DNA of 64,000 bases. Origin: Pantoea nemavictus. Its GTDB lineage: Bacteria; Pseudomonadota; Gammaproteobacteria; Enterobacterales; Enterobacteriaceae. The DNA lies in assembly GCF_037479095.1 (NCBI RefSeq), contig NZ_JBBGZW010000001.1:1240001-1304000 (forward strand). Reading direction: 5' to 3'. Of this stretch, positions 35,092 to 44,798 are shown piece after piece (positions within the stretch are counted from its first letter, which is position 1; the number at the start of each line of letters is the position of its first letter). Below the pieces are notes generated by a model that saw nothing but the letters and a program-made list of their open reading frames with translations, did not search any database and was not told where the DNA came from. Made by a program: the position numbers and the translations under genes.

Positions 35092-36246
35092 ATGGCTAAA
35101 CACCTTTTTACATCTGAGTCCGTATCAGAAGGACATCCTGATAAAATCGCTGACCAAATTTCCGATGCCGTGCTGGATGCCATCCTGGAACAGGATCCCA
35201 AAGCACGCGTGGCCTGCGAAACGTACGTTAAGACCGGTATGGTGCTGGTTGGCGGTGAAATCACCACCAGCGCATGGGTTGATATTGAAGAGATCACCCG
35301 TAATACCGTACGTGAAATCGGTTATGTCCATTCCGATATGGGCTTTGATGCGAACTCTTGCGCGGTACTGAGCGCGATTGGTAAGCAATCGCCAGACATC
35401 AACCAGGGCGTTGACCGTACCGATCCGCTGGAGCAAGGCGCCGGTGACCAGGGCCTGATGTTCGGTTATGCCAGCAACGAAACCGATGTGCTGATGCCAG
35501 CGCCGGTCACCTATGCGCACCGTTTGGTGCAGCGTCAGGCTGAAGTGCGTAAAAGCGGTTCACTGCCATGGCTGCGTCCGGATGCGAAAAGCCAGATCAC
35601 CTTCCAGTACGATGACGGCAAAATTGTCGGTATCGATGCGGTTGTGCTGTCAACGCAGCATGCTGAAGAGGTGACCACCGCCGATCTGCGCGAAGCCGTG
35701 ATGGAAGAGATCATCAAGCCGGTTCTGCCGACGGAGTGGATCAACGCCAGCACCAAATATCACATCAACCCAACCGGCCGCTTTGTTATCGGTGGTCCAA
35801 TGGGTGACTGCGGTCTGACCGGTCGTAAAATCATCGTGGATACCTACGGCGGCATGGCGCGTCACGGTGGCGGCGCATTCTCGGGCAAAGACCCGTCAAA
35901 AGTTGACCGTTCTGCCGCTTACGCTGCACGTTATGTGGCGAAGAACATCGTTGCAGCTGGCCTCGCTGACCGTTGCGAAATTCAGGTTTCCTACGCGATT
36001 GGCGTGGCTGAGCCAACCTCCATCATGGTTGAAACCTTCGGCACTGAGAAAGTCTCAACCGAGCAGCTGACGCTGCTGGTACGCGAGTTCTTCGACCTGC
36101 GTCCATATGGCCTGATTCAGATGATGGATCTGCTGAAACCGATCTATAAAGAGACCGCAGCATACGGTCACTTTGGCCGTGAGCACTTCCCGTGGGAGCA
36201 GACCGATAAAGCGGCTCAACTGCGTGAAGCGGCGGGCTTGAAGTAA
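35092..36246 (+). CDS. metK: MetK, S-adenosylmethionine synthetase
   Basis: Makes S-adenosylmethionine from methionine and ATP, needed for methylation and, after decarboxylation, for spermidine synthesis. The product is 384 residues, as in E. coli. It shows the family motifs [18 protein letters not shown] (about 12-29), [12 protein letters not shown] (about 116-127) and [23 protein letters not shown] (split by about residue 260-280). A GTTAAGGTAAAG ribosome site precedes the ATG. It is followed by a repeat fragment and a terminator. Confidence 0.99.
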   Translation: MAKHLFTSESVSEGHPDKIADQISDAVLDAILEQDPKARVACETYVKTGMVLVGGEITTSAWVDIEEITRNTVREIGYVHSDMGFDANSCAVLSAIGKQSPDINQGVDRTDPLEQGAGDQGLMFGYASNETDVLMPAPVTYAHRLVQRQAEVRKSGSLPWLRPDAKSQITFQYDDGKIVGIDAVVLSTQHAEEVTTADLREAVMEEIIKPVLPTEWINASTKYHINPTGRFVIGGPMGDCGLTGRKIIVDTYGGMARHGGGAFSGKDPSKVDRSAAYAARYVAKNIVAAGLADRCEIQVSYAIGVAEPTSIMVETFGTEKVSTEQLTLLVREFFDLRPYGLIQMMDLLKPIYKETAAYGHFGREHFPWEQTDKAAQLREAAGLK

Positions 36247-36268
36247 TCGCGGCCTCTACGGGCTGATG

Positions 36269-36300
36269 CCCTCACCTTGGCCCTCTCCCACAGGAGAGGG
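36269..36300. repeat. Half copy of the CCCTCACC palindromic element
   Basis: CCCTCACCTTGGCCCTCTCCC followed by its hairpin partner GGAGAGGG, matching one end of the elements at 51258-51373 and 53663-53876. Only one half is present. Confidence 0.5.
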
Positions 36301-36329
36301 AAACGCTGCAAGATGTATGACTGAAAATG

Positions 36330-36353
36330 AGCTCGCTTAGGCGGGCTTTTTTT
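36330..36353 (+). terminator. Terminator after metK
   Basis: AGCTCGC-TTAG-GCGGGCT followed by seven T residues, 84 bases beyond the metK stop. Confidence 0.8.
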
Positions 36354-36420
36354 ATGCCTTTTAATCGTCAGGCGCATTTTTCTATGCCGTCTACACTTCT
36401 TACGCTGTGTTTACAACATA

Positions 36421-36436
36421 GTGATAACGATTACAT
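36421..36436 (+). promoter_or_regulatory. Upstream GalR/GalS-like box of galP
   Basis: GTGATAACGATTACAT matches the GalR operator GTGKAANCGNTTNCAC at 14 of 16 positions. It lies about 200 bases upstream of the stronger box at 36624, which would allow a looped pair. Confidence 0.45.
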
Positions 36437-36623
36437 TTTGAAATCCTTTAACAATCGGCAATTTAGAGATTTTTCAGCGTAGTTATTACTGTGAAAATGC
36501 GTTATTTTCAGCGTCGTCTGATAGCCGGTATTTAGTGCAATGTCAGAAACTTAAAGGGTGCTATACCTTACTGGTTACGTAACTATTTCGGGCGGAAAAT
36601 GCTGGATTGCAGGGTTTCAGCGT

Positions 36624-36639
36624 GTGTAACCGATTACAC
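36624..36639 (+). promoter_or_regulatory. GalR/GalS operator upstream of galP
   Basis: GTGTAACCGATTACAC fits the GalR/GalS consensus GTGKAANCGNTTNCAC at every position. It lies 83 bases upstream of the galP ATG. Confidence 0.75.
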
Positions 36640-36642
36640 TGA

Positions 36643-36658
36643 TGTGATCGCTCTCACT
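36643..36658 (+). promoter_or_regulatory. CRP-like site upstream of galP
   Basis: TGTGA-TCGCTC-TCACT matches the CRP pattern TGTGA-N6-TCACA except for the last base. It lies four bases after the GalR operator. Confidence 0.55.
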
Positions 36659-36721
36659 TTTTTCCGCCGACAGGTTTCATAACATTGATAACAACAACGA
36701 TGGATAAACTTTGGAGGCATC

Positions 36722-38116
36722 ATGCCTGGTAATAATCACAAAAGCAGAACATCAAATAAGGTCATGACCTTGTTTGTCTGCTTTTTAGCGGCCCTGGCCG
36801 GCTTGCTGTTTGGATTGGATATCGGTGTTATCGCCGGTGCTCTGCCTTTCATCGCAAAAGATTTTAACGTCACCGCACATCAGCAGGAATGGATCGTCAG
36901 CTCGATGATGTTTGGTGCGGCGGTGGGTGCTGTGGGTAGCGGCTGGATGTCATCGCGTCTGGGCCGTAAAAAAAGCCTGATGGCCGGTGCCATTCTGTTC
37001 GTCATTGGTTCGCTGTGGTCTGCGGGTGCAACCAGCCCGGACATGCTGATCGCTGCGCGCGTGGTGCTGGGCCTGGCCGTGGGTGTCGCGTCTTATACCG
37101 CTCCGCTCTATCTCTCTGAAATCGCGCCAGAGAAGATTCGCGGCAGTATGATTTCGCTCTACCAGCTGATGATCACCATCGGTATTCTGGCCGCTTATCT
37201 CTCTGATACCGCCTTCGCCGACGCCGGCGCATGGCGCTGGATGCTGGGCATCATCACCATTCCTGCCGTGTTGCTGCTGATTGGCGTGTTCTTCCTGCCG
37301 AACAGCCCACGCTGGCTGGCCGCGAAGGGGGATTTCCGCAGTGCGGAACGCGTGTTATCGCGTCTTCGTGATACCAGCGAACAAGCAAAACGTGAACTGG
37401 ATGAGATTCGTGAAAGCCTGAAGATCAAACAGTCTGGCTGGCAGCTGTTCCAGAGCAACAGTAACTTCCGCCGCGCGGTGTTCCTCGGCGTGCTGTTGCA
37501 GGTGATGCAGCAGTTCACCGGTATGAACGTCATAATGTACTACGCGCCGAAAATTTTCGAAATCGCTGGCTTTGCCAACACCACGCAGCAAATGTGGGGC
37601 ACGGTGATTGTAGGTCTGGTGAACGTGCTGGCTACCTTTATCGCTATTGGTCTGGTGGATCGCTGGGGCCGTAAACCAACGCTGCTGCTGGGCTTCCTGG
37701 TGATGGCCGTTGGTATGGGCGTGCTGGGTACAATGTTGCACATCGGCATCCACTCGCCAGAAGCGCAGTACTTCGCGGTCGCGATGCTGCTGATGTTTAT
37801 CATTGGTTTTGCGATGTCTGCTGGTCCGCTGATTTGGGTGCTGTGTTCAGAAATCCAGCCGCTGAAAGGCCGCGATTTTGGTATCACGGTTTCCACCGCG
37901 ACCAACTGGATTGCTAACATGATTGTCGGCGCCACCTTCCTGACCATGCTGAATACGCTGGGCAACGCGCCAACCTTCTGGGTGTACGCCGGTCTGAACG
38001 TGTTCTTCATTCTGCTGACGCTGACGCTGATTCCAGAGACCAAAAACGTCTCGCTGGAACACATCGAACGCAATCTGATGTCAGGCAAAAAACTGCGCGA
38101 TATCGGTCAGAAGTAA
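36722..38116 (+). CDS. galP: GalP, galactose:proton symporter (MFS)
   Basis: Inner-membrane sugar porter that imports galactose, and also glucose, with protons. The product is 464 residues, the same as E. coli GalP, with twelve hydrophobic segments. Sugar-porter signatures are [13 protein letters not shown] (TM1; the residues read LFGLDIGV), [23 protein letters not shown] after TM6, [10 protein letters not shown] and [12 protein letters not shown] at the C-terminal tail. The ATG follows TTGGAGG. The upstream GalR and CRP sites support galactose induction and catabolite control. Confidence 0.95.
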   Translation: MPGNNHKSRTSNKVMTLFVCFLAALAGLLFGLDIGVIAGALPFIAKDFNVTAHQQEWIVSSMMFGAAVGAVGSGWMSSRLGRKKSLMAGAILFVIGSLWSAGATSPDMLIAARVVLGLAVGVASYTAPLYLSEIAPEKIRGSMISLYQLMITIGILAAYLSDTAFADAGAWRWMLGIITIPAVLLLIGVFFLPNSPRWLAAKGDFRSAERVLSRLRDTSEQAKRELDEIRESLKIKQSGWQLFQSNSNFRRAVFLGVLLQVMQQFTGMNVIMYYAPKIFEIAGFANTTQQMWGTVIVGLVNVLATFIAIGLVDRWGRKPTLLLGFLVMAVGMGVLGTMLHIGIHSPEAQYFAVAMLLMFIIGFAMSAGPLIWVLCSEIQPLKGRDFGITVSTATNWIANMIVGATFLTMLNTLGNAPTFWVYAGLNVFFILLTLTLIPETKNVSLEHIERNLMSGKKLRDIGQK

Positions 38117-38133
38117 TCCCGATAAGCGAATTC

Positions 38134-38162
38134 AAGGGCTGCCTGCTGGCGGCCCTTTTTTG
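38134..38162 (+). terminator. Terminator after galP
   Basis: AGGGCTGCC-TGCT-GGCGGCCCT followed by six T residues, 17 bases beyond the galP stop. Confidence 0.85.
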
Positions 38163-38199
38163 TTTGATTCAACTGTCGCAACCTTTTATTCTGCCCCAC

Positions 38200-38712
38200 A
38201 TGAAAACACCGCGCCTTCCCATCGCCTTACAACAAGCCGTTATGCGCTCGCTACGCCATTTTTTACAGCTGGCCAACGAGAAGCTGGAGCGCCGCTTTGA
38301 TGAGCCCTCGCTGATCTACCAGCAGCGCGGCACGGCGGCGGGCACCGCATGGCTGGAAAAGTGGGAAATCCGAATCAATCCGGTGCTGCTGTTGGAAAAT
38401 CAGCAGGCGTTTGTTGATGAAGTGGTGCCGCACGAACTGGCGCATTTGCTGGTGTGGAAAACCTTTGGCCGCGTGCCGCCGCACGGTAAAGAGTGGAAAT
38501 GGATGATGGAGAGCGTGCTCGGCGTGCCGGCGCGTCGCACCCACCAGTTTGAAATCGACTCAGTGCGCAGCAATACGTTCCCCTATCGCTGCCGCTGTCA
38601 GCAGCACCAGCTGACTGTGCGTCGCCATAACCGCGTGCTGCGCGGCGAAAGCGAGTATCGTTGCGTACACTGCAAATCTCTGCTGCAGCCCGGTGAGTTT
38701 TCAGCAACATAG
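38200..38712 (+). CDS. sprT: SprT, zinc metalloprotease-like protein
   Basis: SprT-family protein of unclear physiological role, related to SPRTN-type proteases. I choose the ATG at 38200 ([14 protein letters not shown]), which aligns with the E. coli start; the longest frame would begin inside the galP terminator. The 170-residue product has the zinc motif HELAH at about 78-82, [10 protein letters not shown], and a C-terminal zinc-ribbon with RCRCQQH and CVHC. No good Shine-Dalgarno sequence precedes the ATG. It lies between galP and endA as in E. coli. Confidence 0.92.
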   Translation: MKTPRLPIALQQAVMRSLRHFLQLANEKLERRFDEPSLIYQQRGTAAGTAWLEKWEIRINPVLLLENQQAFVDEVVPHELAHLLVWKTFGRVPPHGKEWKWMMESVLGVPARRTHQFEIDSVRSNTFPYRCRCQQHQLTVRRHNRVLRGESEYRCVHCKSLLQPGEFSAT

Positions 38713-38800
38713 CTCAGCAACATAGTCTAATCTCATATCCCATGCGTCATCATTCTGTTACCCTGCCGCCCTTTTTCAGGACCAGGTTAATTTTTGGAAT

Positions 38801-39508
38801 ATGTCTCGCAAAACGCTGCTGTTTCTTACCTTATTAGTTGCCCCACTTAGTGCTTATAGCCTCAGTTTCACTCACTATCATCAAAACAATTTTAATCAGG
38901 CCAAAGCCTATGCGGCGCAGATCAACGCCGATGCGCCTGCGGACTTTTACTGCGGCTGCAAAATCAGCTGGCACGGCAAAAAAGGCGTGCCGGATTTATC
39001 CAGCTGCGGCTACAGCGTGCGTAAGAATGCCAATCGCGCTGAACGCATTGAGTGGGAACATGTGATGCCAGCGTGGGAATTCGGTCACCAGCGTCAGTGC
39101 TGGCAAAACGGCGGACGCAAAAACTGCAGCAAAGACGCGGATTACCGCCGCATCGAAAGCGATTTGCATAACCTGCAGCCGGCAATTGGCGAAGTGAACG
39201 GCGATCGCAATAACTTCCAGTACAGCCAGTGGAACGGTGGCGATCAACAGTATGGCCAGTGCAGCATGAAGGTTGATTTTAAGCAGAAGCTGGCGCAGCC
39301 GCCCGAGCGCGCACGCGGTGCGATAGCACGCACCTACTTCTATATGCGCGATCAATATCAGCTGCGCCTGTCACGCCAGCAAACCCAGCTGTTTACCGCC
39401 TGGGATAAGCAATATCCGGTGACGAAGTGGGAGTGCGAGCGCGACAACCGCATCGCTAAAGTGCAGGGAAATCATAACGCTTATGTACAGCAGGCTTGCC
39501 AGCGCTAA
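38801..39508 (+). CDS. endA: EndA, periplasmic endonuclease I
   Basis: Non-specific double-strand DNA endonuclease of the periplasm. The 235-residue precursor has a signal peptide (about 1-20, ending SAYS) and then [14 protein letters not shown]. The beta-beta-alpha-metal active site is marked by [10 protein letters not shown] (catalytic His), [16 protein letters not shown] and a C-terminal DNR. Several Cys residues suggest disulfides. Its order next to sprT and rsmE is the same as in E. coli. Confidence 0.97.
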   Translation: MSRKTLLFLTLLVAPLSAYSLSFTHYHQNNFNQAKAYAAQINADAPADFYCGCKISWHGKKGVPDLSSCGYSVRKNANRAERIEWEHVMPAWEFGHQRQCWQNGGRKNCSKDADYRRIESDLHNLQPAIGEVNGDRNNFQYSQWNGGDQQYGQCSMKVDFKQKLAQPPERARGAIARTYFYMRDQYQLRLSRQQTQLFTAWDKQYPVTKWECERDNRIAKVQGNHNAYVQQACQR

Positions 39509-39581
39509 AAGCGCTACCCTACACTAGCTTTTTTCGATTGCGCCGTGTCAGCTGACACGGCATAACGCTGGCAGGAACCGC

Positions 39582-40313
39582 ATGCGTATACCTCGCATTT
39601 ATCACCCCGAATCTCTTGAAGTAAACAGTGAAGTCTTCCTTGATGAGGACGCCGCTAACCATGTCGGGCGCGTGCTGCGCATGACCGCTGGTCAGCAAAT
39701 TGAGCTGTTTGATGGCAGTAATCTGACTTTTAACGCTGAAATCACCCAGGCTGATAAAAAGCGTGTAAAAGTAAGGGTCCTTGCCAGTCAGGCTGATGAC
39801 CGTGAATCGCCGCTGCATCTGCATCTTGGTCAGGTGATGTCGCGCGGCGAAAAAATGGAATTCACTATCCAGAAATCGATCGAACTTGGCGTGAATGTGA
39901 TTACGCCCTTGTTTTCTGAGCGTTGCGGCGTAAAGCTGGATGCCGAGCGACTGGCGAAAAAGATTCAGCAATGGCAGAAAATCGCAATTGCCGCCTGTGA
40001 ACAGTGCGGCCGCAATCGCGTGCCGGAAATTCGCGAGCCGATGACATTACAAGCCTGGTGTGCGGAAGCCGATGAGGGTTTAAAACTCAATCTGCATCCG
40101 CGCGCCAGTCACAGCATTAACACGCTGCCGCAGCCGGTGGAGCGCGTACGTTTGCTGATTGGACCGGAAGGCGGCTTATCCGCCGAAGAAATTGCCATGA
40201 CGGCGCAACAGGGTTTCACCGATATTTTGCTCGGACCACGCGTGTTACGCACCGAAACTACCGCGCTCACCGCCATTACGGCACTTCAGGTGAGGTTTGG
40301 CGACCTCGGTTAA
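39582..40313 (+). CDS. rsmE: RsmE, 16S rRNA m3U1498 methyltransferase
   Basis: Methylates N3 of U1498 in 16S rRNA with S-adenosylmethionine. The 243-residue protein has an N-terminal PUA-like part ([17 protein letters not shown]) and a C-terminal SPOUT knot with [14 protein letters not shown] (about 189-202) and [16 protein letters not shown] (about 217-232). It is followed 38 bases later by gshB, probably on one transcript. Confidence 0.97.
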   Translation: MRIPRIYHPESLEVNSEVFLDEDAANHVGRVLRMTAGQQIELFDGSNLTFNAEITQADKKRVKVRVLASQADDRESPLHLHLGQVMSRGEKMEFTIQKSIELGVNVITPLFSERCGVKLDAERLAKKIQQWQKIAIAACEQCGRNRVPEIREPMTLQAWCAEADEGLKLNLHPRASHSINTLPQPVERVRLLIGPEGGLSAEEIAMTAQQGFTDILLGPRVLRTETTALTAITALQVRFGDLG

Positions 40314-40351
40314 GCGATACTTTTGGTTGAATACCCCTTGAGGAGAGAATA

Positions 40352-41296
40352 ATGATCAAGCTTGGCATCGTTATGGACCCCATTTCGTCCATCAACATTA
40401 AAAAAGACACCAGCTTCGCCATGTTGCTGGAAGCACAGCGCCGTGGTTACGAAATTCATTACATGGAGATGAGCGATCTCTCCCTGCGCGGCGGCGTGAG
40501 CTATGCGCGCACCCGTCTGCTGAGCGTTGAGCAGAACTACGACAACTGGTACACGTTTGGCAGCGAGCAGCTTATCCCGCTGGCCGATCTCAACGTGGTG
40601 CTGATGCGTAAAGATCCGCCGTTCGACACCGAGTTTATCTACGCCACCTACCTGCTGGAGCGTGCTGAAGAGCAAGGCACGCTGATCGTCAACAAACCGC
40701 AAAGCCTGCGCGACTGCAACGAAAAGCTGTATACCGCATGGTTTGCCGATCTGACGCCCGATACGCTGGTTACGCGCAACAAAGAGCAGCTGCGCGCCTT
40801 CTGGCAGGAACATGGTGATGTGATTCTGAAACCGCTTGATGGCATGGGCGGCGCGTCCATCTTCCGCGTGAAGCAAGATGACCCGAACTTCGGCGTGATC
40901 ACTGAAACCCTGACCAATCACGGCCAGAACTTCTGCATGGCGCAGAACTACCTGCCGGCGATTAAAGAGGGTGATAAACGCGTACTGGTGGTGGATGGTG
41001 AACCGGTGCCTTACTGCCTGGCGCGTATTCCGCAAGGCGGTGAAACGCGCGGTAACCTGGCCGCCGGTGGCCGTGGCGAAGCGCGTCCGTTGAGCGACAG
41101 CGATTGGGAAATTGCGCGTCGCGTCGGTCCAACACTCAAAGCCAAGGGGCTGATTTTTGTCGGTCTGGATATCATCGGTGATAAACTGACTGAAGTTAAC
41201 GTGACCAGCCCAACCTGCGTACGTGAAATCGAGGCCGCGTTCCCGATATCAATCACCGGCATGCTGATGGATGCCATTGAGAAACGCCTGGGCTGA
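40352..41296 (+). CDS. gshB: GshB, glutathione synthetase
   Basis: ATP-grasp enzyme that joins glycine to gamma-glutamylcysteine to make glutathione. The product is 314 residues (E. coli 316). Visible motifs are MDPISSINIKKDT, VNKPQSLRDCNEKLY, the glycine-rich loop LDGMGGASIFR, and the Mg2+/ADP region LDIIGDKLTEVNVTSPT. The ATG follows GAGGAG. Confidence 0.98.
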   Translation: MIKLGIVMDPISSINIKKDTSFAMLLEAQRRGYEIHYMEMSDLSLRGGVSYARTRLLSVEQNYDNWYTFGSEQLIPLADLNVVLMRKDPPFDTEFIYATYLLERAEEQGTLIVNKPQSLRDCNEKLYTAWFADLTPDTLVTRNKEQLRAFWQEHGDVILKPLDGMGGASIFRVKQDDPNFGVITETLTNHGQNFCMAQNYLPAIKEGDKRVLVVDGEPVPYCLARIPQGGETRGNLAAGGRGEARPLSDSDWEIARRVGPTLKAKGLIFVGLDIIGDKLTEVNVTSPTCVREIEAAFPISITGMLMDAIEKRLG

Positions 41297-41329
41297 TGCC
41301 GTCGGAGTGCAAGCTCCGTGAACACCCAA

Positions 41330-41362
41330 AACCGGCGCTGTCGCGGCTGCGCCGGTTATTTT
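41330..41362 (+). terminator. Terminator after gshB
   Basis: AACCGGCGC / GCGCCGGTT with a 10-base loop followed by ATTTTTGA, 33 bases beyond the gshB stop. Confidence 0.7.
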
Positions 41363-41378
41363 TGATATACGAGTGATA

Positions 41379-41942
41379 ATGAATTTACAGCATCATTTTT
41401 TAATTGCGATGCCGTCGCTGCAGGACCCGCTATTCAAACGCTCCGTGGTGTATATCTGCGAGCATAATGAAGATGGCGCCATGGGTTTGATCGTGAATAA
41501 ACCGATGGAAAACCTGACGGTCGAAGGCATTCTTAAAAAGCTTAAAATTAGCGCATCCGAACGCGATCCAGCCATCAAACTGGATAAGCCAGTGTTTGCC
41601 GGTGGTCCGCTGGCGGAGGATCGTGGTTTTATTCTGCACTCGGCGCAGCGCATTTACTCCTCGAGCATTCGTATTTCTGACACCACGGTGATCACCACCT
41701 CGCGTGATGTGCTGGAAGCGATCGGTACTGCCTCGCAGCCAGACAATGTGCTGGTGGCGCTGGGTTATTGCGCCTGGGAGAAAGGTCAGCTTGAAGACGA
41801 GCTGCTGGAAAATGCCTGGCTTACCTCACCGGCTAATACCAATATTTTGTTCCAGACGCCTATCGCAGAGCGCTGGCGCGAAGCGGCACGCGGCTTAGGC
41901 GTGGATATACACAATATCGCCACCGATGCAGGGCACGCCTGA
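41379..41942 (+). CDS. yqgE: YqgE, UPF0301 (DUF179) family protein
   Basis: A conserved protein of unknown function found next to ruvX in many gammaproteobacteria. The ATG at 41379 ([17 protein letters not shown]) gives 187 residues, as in E. coli; a GTG two codons earlier has no better site. Family motifs are [26 protein letters not shown] and [12 protein letters not shown]. Its stop codon overlaps the ruvX start by one base, so the two are coupled. Confidence 0.95.
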   Translation: MNLQHHFLIAMPSLQDPLFKRSVVYICEHNEDGAMGLIVNKPMENLTVEGILKKLKISASERDPAIKLDKPVFAGGPLAEDRGFILHSAQRIYSSSIRISDTTVITTSRDVLEAIGTASQPDNVLVALGYCAWEKGQLEDELLENAWLTSPANTNILFQTPIAERWREAARGLGVDIHNIATDAGHA

Positions 41943-42358
41943 TGGCCAATGAAACCTTATTGGGCTTCGATTTTGGCACCAAAAGCATCGGCGTCGCCAT
42001 TGGACAGCAGCTCACGGGTACCGCTCGTGCGCTGACGGCCTTGAAAGCGCAAGATGGCACGCCAGACTGGAATCTGATCGAAAAACTGCTGAAAGAGTGG
42101 CAGCCCGATTATGTAGTGGTCGGTTTGCCGCTGAATATGGATGGCACCGAACAAGAGCTGACGGCACGCGCGCGTAAGTTTGCCAATCGCCTGCACGGTC
42201 GTTTTGGCGTGCGCGTTGAGCTGCAGGACGAACGCCTGAGCACCGTTGAAGCGCGTGCCGACCTGTTTGAACGCGGCGGTTTTCGTGCGCTGCAGAAGGG
42301 CCAGGTCGATTCGCAATCGGCAGTGATTATCCTCGAAGATTGGTTCGAGACGCATTAA
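41942..42358 (+). CDS. ruvX: RuvX (YqgF), RNase H-fold nuclease for 16S rRNA 5' maturation
   Basis: RNase H-like protein annotated as a putative Holliday junction resolvase and linked to 16S rRNA pre-processing. The 138-residue product shows [16 protein letters not shown] with the first acidic residue (about 9), [21 protein letters not shown] with the second acidic pair, and [12 protein letters not shown]. It overlaps yqgE by one base. Confidence 0.96.
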   Translation: MANETLLGFDFGTKSIGVAIGQQLTGTARALTALKAQDGTPDWNLIEKLLKEWQPDYVVVGLPLNMDGTEQELTARARKFANRLHGRFGVRVELQDERLSTVEARADLFERGGFRALQKGQVDSQSAVIILEDWFETH

Positions 42359-42396
42359 ACCCTTACCAGTTATCTCATCCAGATCTTTCACATACC

Positions 42397-42474
42397 GTAG
42401 CGGCGCGATTTATCGCGCGTATAAATGACGGCACCATGCCTATCCATGCATTGCGCAATAAATTGCGCCGCTAC
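42397..42474. repeat. GTAGCGGCGC palindrome pair (copy 1)
   Basis: GTAGCGGCGCGATTTATCGCGC and, 34 bases later, its near-inverse GCGCAATAAATTGCGCCGCTAC. Related pairs lie at 54921-54975 and 63224-63312. Each arm is itself a small palindrome around ATTTAT or ATAAAT. It sits between the converging ruvX and yggR genes. Confidence 0.75.
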
Positions 42475-42494
42475 GATTTGTACTCAATCCCACA

Positions 42495-43487
42495 TCAAAT
42501 CATCCCCGCCTGCTGACGCGCCTGCTCGCTCTGCGCAAAGGTTTGCATCCCGGCCTGCGCGCCGGTTTGTAACACGCCCGGCAACTGGTGCATTTTCCCT
42601 TCACGAATGAGGTTTGCCACCGCCGGCGTCGCTACCAGTACTTCAAATAACCCCACGCGTCCGCCCGCTTTTGCCGGCACTAAGCGCTGCGCCAGCACCG
42701 CTTTTAAGCTGCCCGCTAATTGGGTGCGCACCAGGTTCTTCTCCTCGGCGGGAAAGACATCCACCAGCCGATCCACCGCCTGGGTTGCGCCGCGCGTATG
42801 CAGCGTCGCCAGCACCAAATGCCCGGTTTCTGCTGCGGTAAGCGCCAGCCGGATGGTTTCGCTATCACGCAGTTCACCGAGCAGAATCACATCGGGATCT
42901 TCGCGCAGCGCGGCTTTTAGCCCATGTTGAAACGAGGCGCAGTGCGCGCCCACTTCGCGCTGCTGAATCAACGATCGCTGACTGTGATGAACAAACTCGA
43001 TTGGATCTTCCAGCGTCAGGATGTGCCGCGCCTGCTGACGATTAAGGCTATCCACCATTGCCGCCAGCGTGGTGGATTTGCCGCTGCCGGTGGCGCCGGT
43101 GATCAAAATCAGCCCCTCTTCCAGCTGTAATAGCTGGCTCACCACTTCGGGCAAATGCAGGCTGCTAAGATTAGGCGCGCTGCTGGCAATCAGCCGCAGC
43201 GCCAACGATAAACCGTGCCGCTGCATAAACAAGTTGGCACGCAGTCGCACGCCGCTGGTCAGCGTAATGGCAAAATCGACATGGCCATTTTCCTCCAGCT
43301 CGGCCTGCTGCGACGCAGTGAGCCACTGCTGCATAAAGCTTTCCAGCCAGCCGCCCTCCAGCGCGCTTTGCTGCGGAATCGGCTCCAGCACGCCTTGTCG
43401 TCGCCAGTGCGGCAAATGTCCGCTGCAAAGGTGCAGATCGGCGGCGTTATGCTTTACACTAAGGGCCACAATTTCATCCAACTCCAT
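42495..43487 (-). CDS. yggR: PilT-like ATPase (YggR)
   Basis: Type IV pilus retraction ATPase family. The 330-residue protein has an N-terminal PAS-like domain, Walker A GATGSGKSTT (about 128-137), the Asp box LTLEDPIEFVH, Walker B-like DPDVILLGELRDSETI and the His box TGHLVLATLHT. All core motifs are kept, so it looks functional. No pilin or other pilus gene occurs in this window, so its partners must lie elsewhere or be missing. It is divergent from yggS by only 16 bases. Confidence 0.92.
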   Translation of the reverse strand: MELDEIVALSVKHNAADLHLCSGHLPHWRRQGVLEPIPQQSALEGGWLESFMQQWLTASQQAELEENGHVDFAITLTSGVRLRANLFMQRHGLSLALRLIASSAPNLSSLHLPEVVSQLLQLEEGLILITGATGSGKSTTLAAMVDSLNRQQARHILTLEDPIEFVHHSQRSLIQQREVGAHCASFQHGLKAALREDPDVILLGELRDSETIRLALTAAETGHLVLATLHTRGATQAVDRLVDVFPAEEKNLVRTQLAGSLKAVLAQRLVPAKAGGRVGLFEVLVATPAVANLIREGKMHQLPGVLQTGAQAGMQTFAQSEQARQQAGMI

Positions 43488-43503
43488 TTAACTTCTCCTG
43501 ACT

Positions 43504-44211
43504 ATGACTTCCATTGAGCACAACTTACAGCAAGTGCGTGAGCGCATCGCCGCTGCCGCCGCACGTTGCGGGCGCGCGCCAGAAGAAATTACGCTGCTTG
43601 CAGTGAGCAAAACCAAACCTGCGAGCGCGGTCGCAGAAGCCATTGCCGCTGGACAGCAGGCGTTCGGTGAAAATTACGTGCAGGAAGGGGTTGAAAAAGT
43701 GGCTGAGCTGGCCGCACATCCTGATTTGCAATGGCACTTTATCGGTCCGCTACAATCCAATAAGAGCCGTCTGGTGGCGGAAAATTTTGCCTGGTGCCAC
43801 ACCGTTGACCGGCAGCGCATCGCGCAGCGCCTGAACGATCAGCGCCCGGCGTCGTTGCCGCCGCTCAACGTGTTAATTCAGGTAAATATCAGTGACGAAA
43901 ACAGCAAATCTGGCATCATGCTGGAGGCGCTGCCCGAGCTAGCGCAATACATCGCCGCGCTGCCACATTTGCGCCTGCGTGGGCTGATGGCCATTCCAGC
44001 GCCGGAATCAGAATACGATCGGCAATTGGCGGTCTGCCAGCAGATGGCCAGCGCGTTTCATGCCTTACAGCAGGATTATCCTGACGTCGATACGCTTTCT
44101 CTGGGAATGAGTGACGATATGGACGCGGCAATCGCCGCGGGCAGCACCATGGTGCGGATTGGCACCGCCGTTTTCGGCGCGCGGGATTATGCGCGACCTA
44201 CACAACAATAA
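43504..44211 (+). CDS. yggS: YggS, PLP homeostasis protein
   Basis: Pyridoxal phosphate-binding protein of the YggS/PROSC family, which balances vitamin B6 pools and has no known catalytic activity. The 235-residue TIM barrel has the PLP lysine in LLAVSKTKPA (about 36), FGENYVQE, WHFIGPLQSNK and LSLGMSDDMDAAI with the phosphate-binding loop. It is followed by yggT after 12 bases. Confidence 0.97.
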   Translation: MTSIEHNLQQVRERIAAAAARCGRAPEEITLLAVSKTKPASAVAEAIAAGQQAFGENYVQEGVEKVAELAAHPDLQWHFIGPLQSNKSRLVAENFAWCHTVDRQRIAQRLNDQRPASLPPLNVLIQVNISDENSKSGIMLEALPELAQYIAALPHLRLRGLMAIPAPESEYDRQLAVCQQMASAFHALQQDYPDVDTLSLGMSDDMDAAIAAGSTMVRIGTAVFGARDYARPTQQ

Positions 44212-44223
44212 TTGAGGAACCTC

Positions 44224-44778
44224 ATGTTAACACTGACGTTTTTAGTCAAAACGCTGATCGATTTGTACGTGATGGTGCTGCTGCTGCGCATCTGGATGCA
44301 GTGGTCGCGCTGTGACTTCTACAACCCGCTGGCGCAGTTTGTCGTGAAGATCACTCAGCCGATTATCAAGCCGCTGCGCCGTATCATCCCCGCGATTGGC
44401 CCAATTGATACCGCTTCGCTGCTGCTGGCGTTTGTGCTCACCACGCTGAAATATCCGATACTGCTGCTGATTCAGGTCGGCGTATTCTCGATTGATCCGA
44501 CCAATCTGCTGGTTGGCCTGCTGTCGCTGGTGAAGTCCGCCGGTTATCTGGTGTTCTGGGTAATCATCATCCGCTCACTGATGAGCTGGATCAGCCAGGG
44601 CCGCGGTCCGATGGATCAGGTGTTGTTGCAGCTGACTGAACCGCTGATGTCACCGATTCGCCGTATTCTGCCCGCGATGGGCGGCATCGATTTCTCTGCC
44701 ATGATTGTCATTCTGGTGCTGTACGCGCTGAATTTCCTCGGCATGGACCTGTTCCCAGGTCTCTGGTATTTGCTGTAA
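44224..44778 (+). CDS. yggT: YggT, integral membrane protein
   Basis: Two-repeat YGGT-family membrane protein; E. coli work links it to osmotic or potassium tolerance, but its mechanism is unknown. I choose the ATG at 44224 (MLTLTFLVKTL) after TTGAGGAAC. The 184-residue product has four or more membrane segments and two copies of the LLRIWMQW...P(L/I)RRI(L/I)PA motif (at about 22-60 and 110-155). E. coli has yggU between yggT and rdgB; it is absent here, the gap being 20 bases. Confidence 0.93.
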   Translation: MLTLTFLVKTLIDLYVMVLLLRIWMQWSRCDFYNPLAQFVVKITQPIIKPLRRIIPAIGPIDTASLLLAFVLTTLKYPILLLIQVGVFSIDPTNLLVGLLSLVKSAGYLVFWVIIIRSLMSWISQGRGPMDQVLLQLTEPLMSPIRRILPAMGGIDFSAMIVILVLYALNFLGMDLFPGLWYLL

Positions 44779-44798
44779 TTCGCTAATCTGGAACTGTT

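Noticed and set aside
42398..42480. CRISPR-like spaced repeat at the GTAGCGGCGC pairs
   Set aside because: Only two inverted arms per site, no regular spacer array and no cas genes. This is a REP-like palindrome pair.
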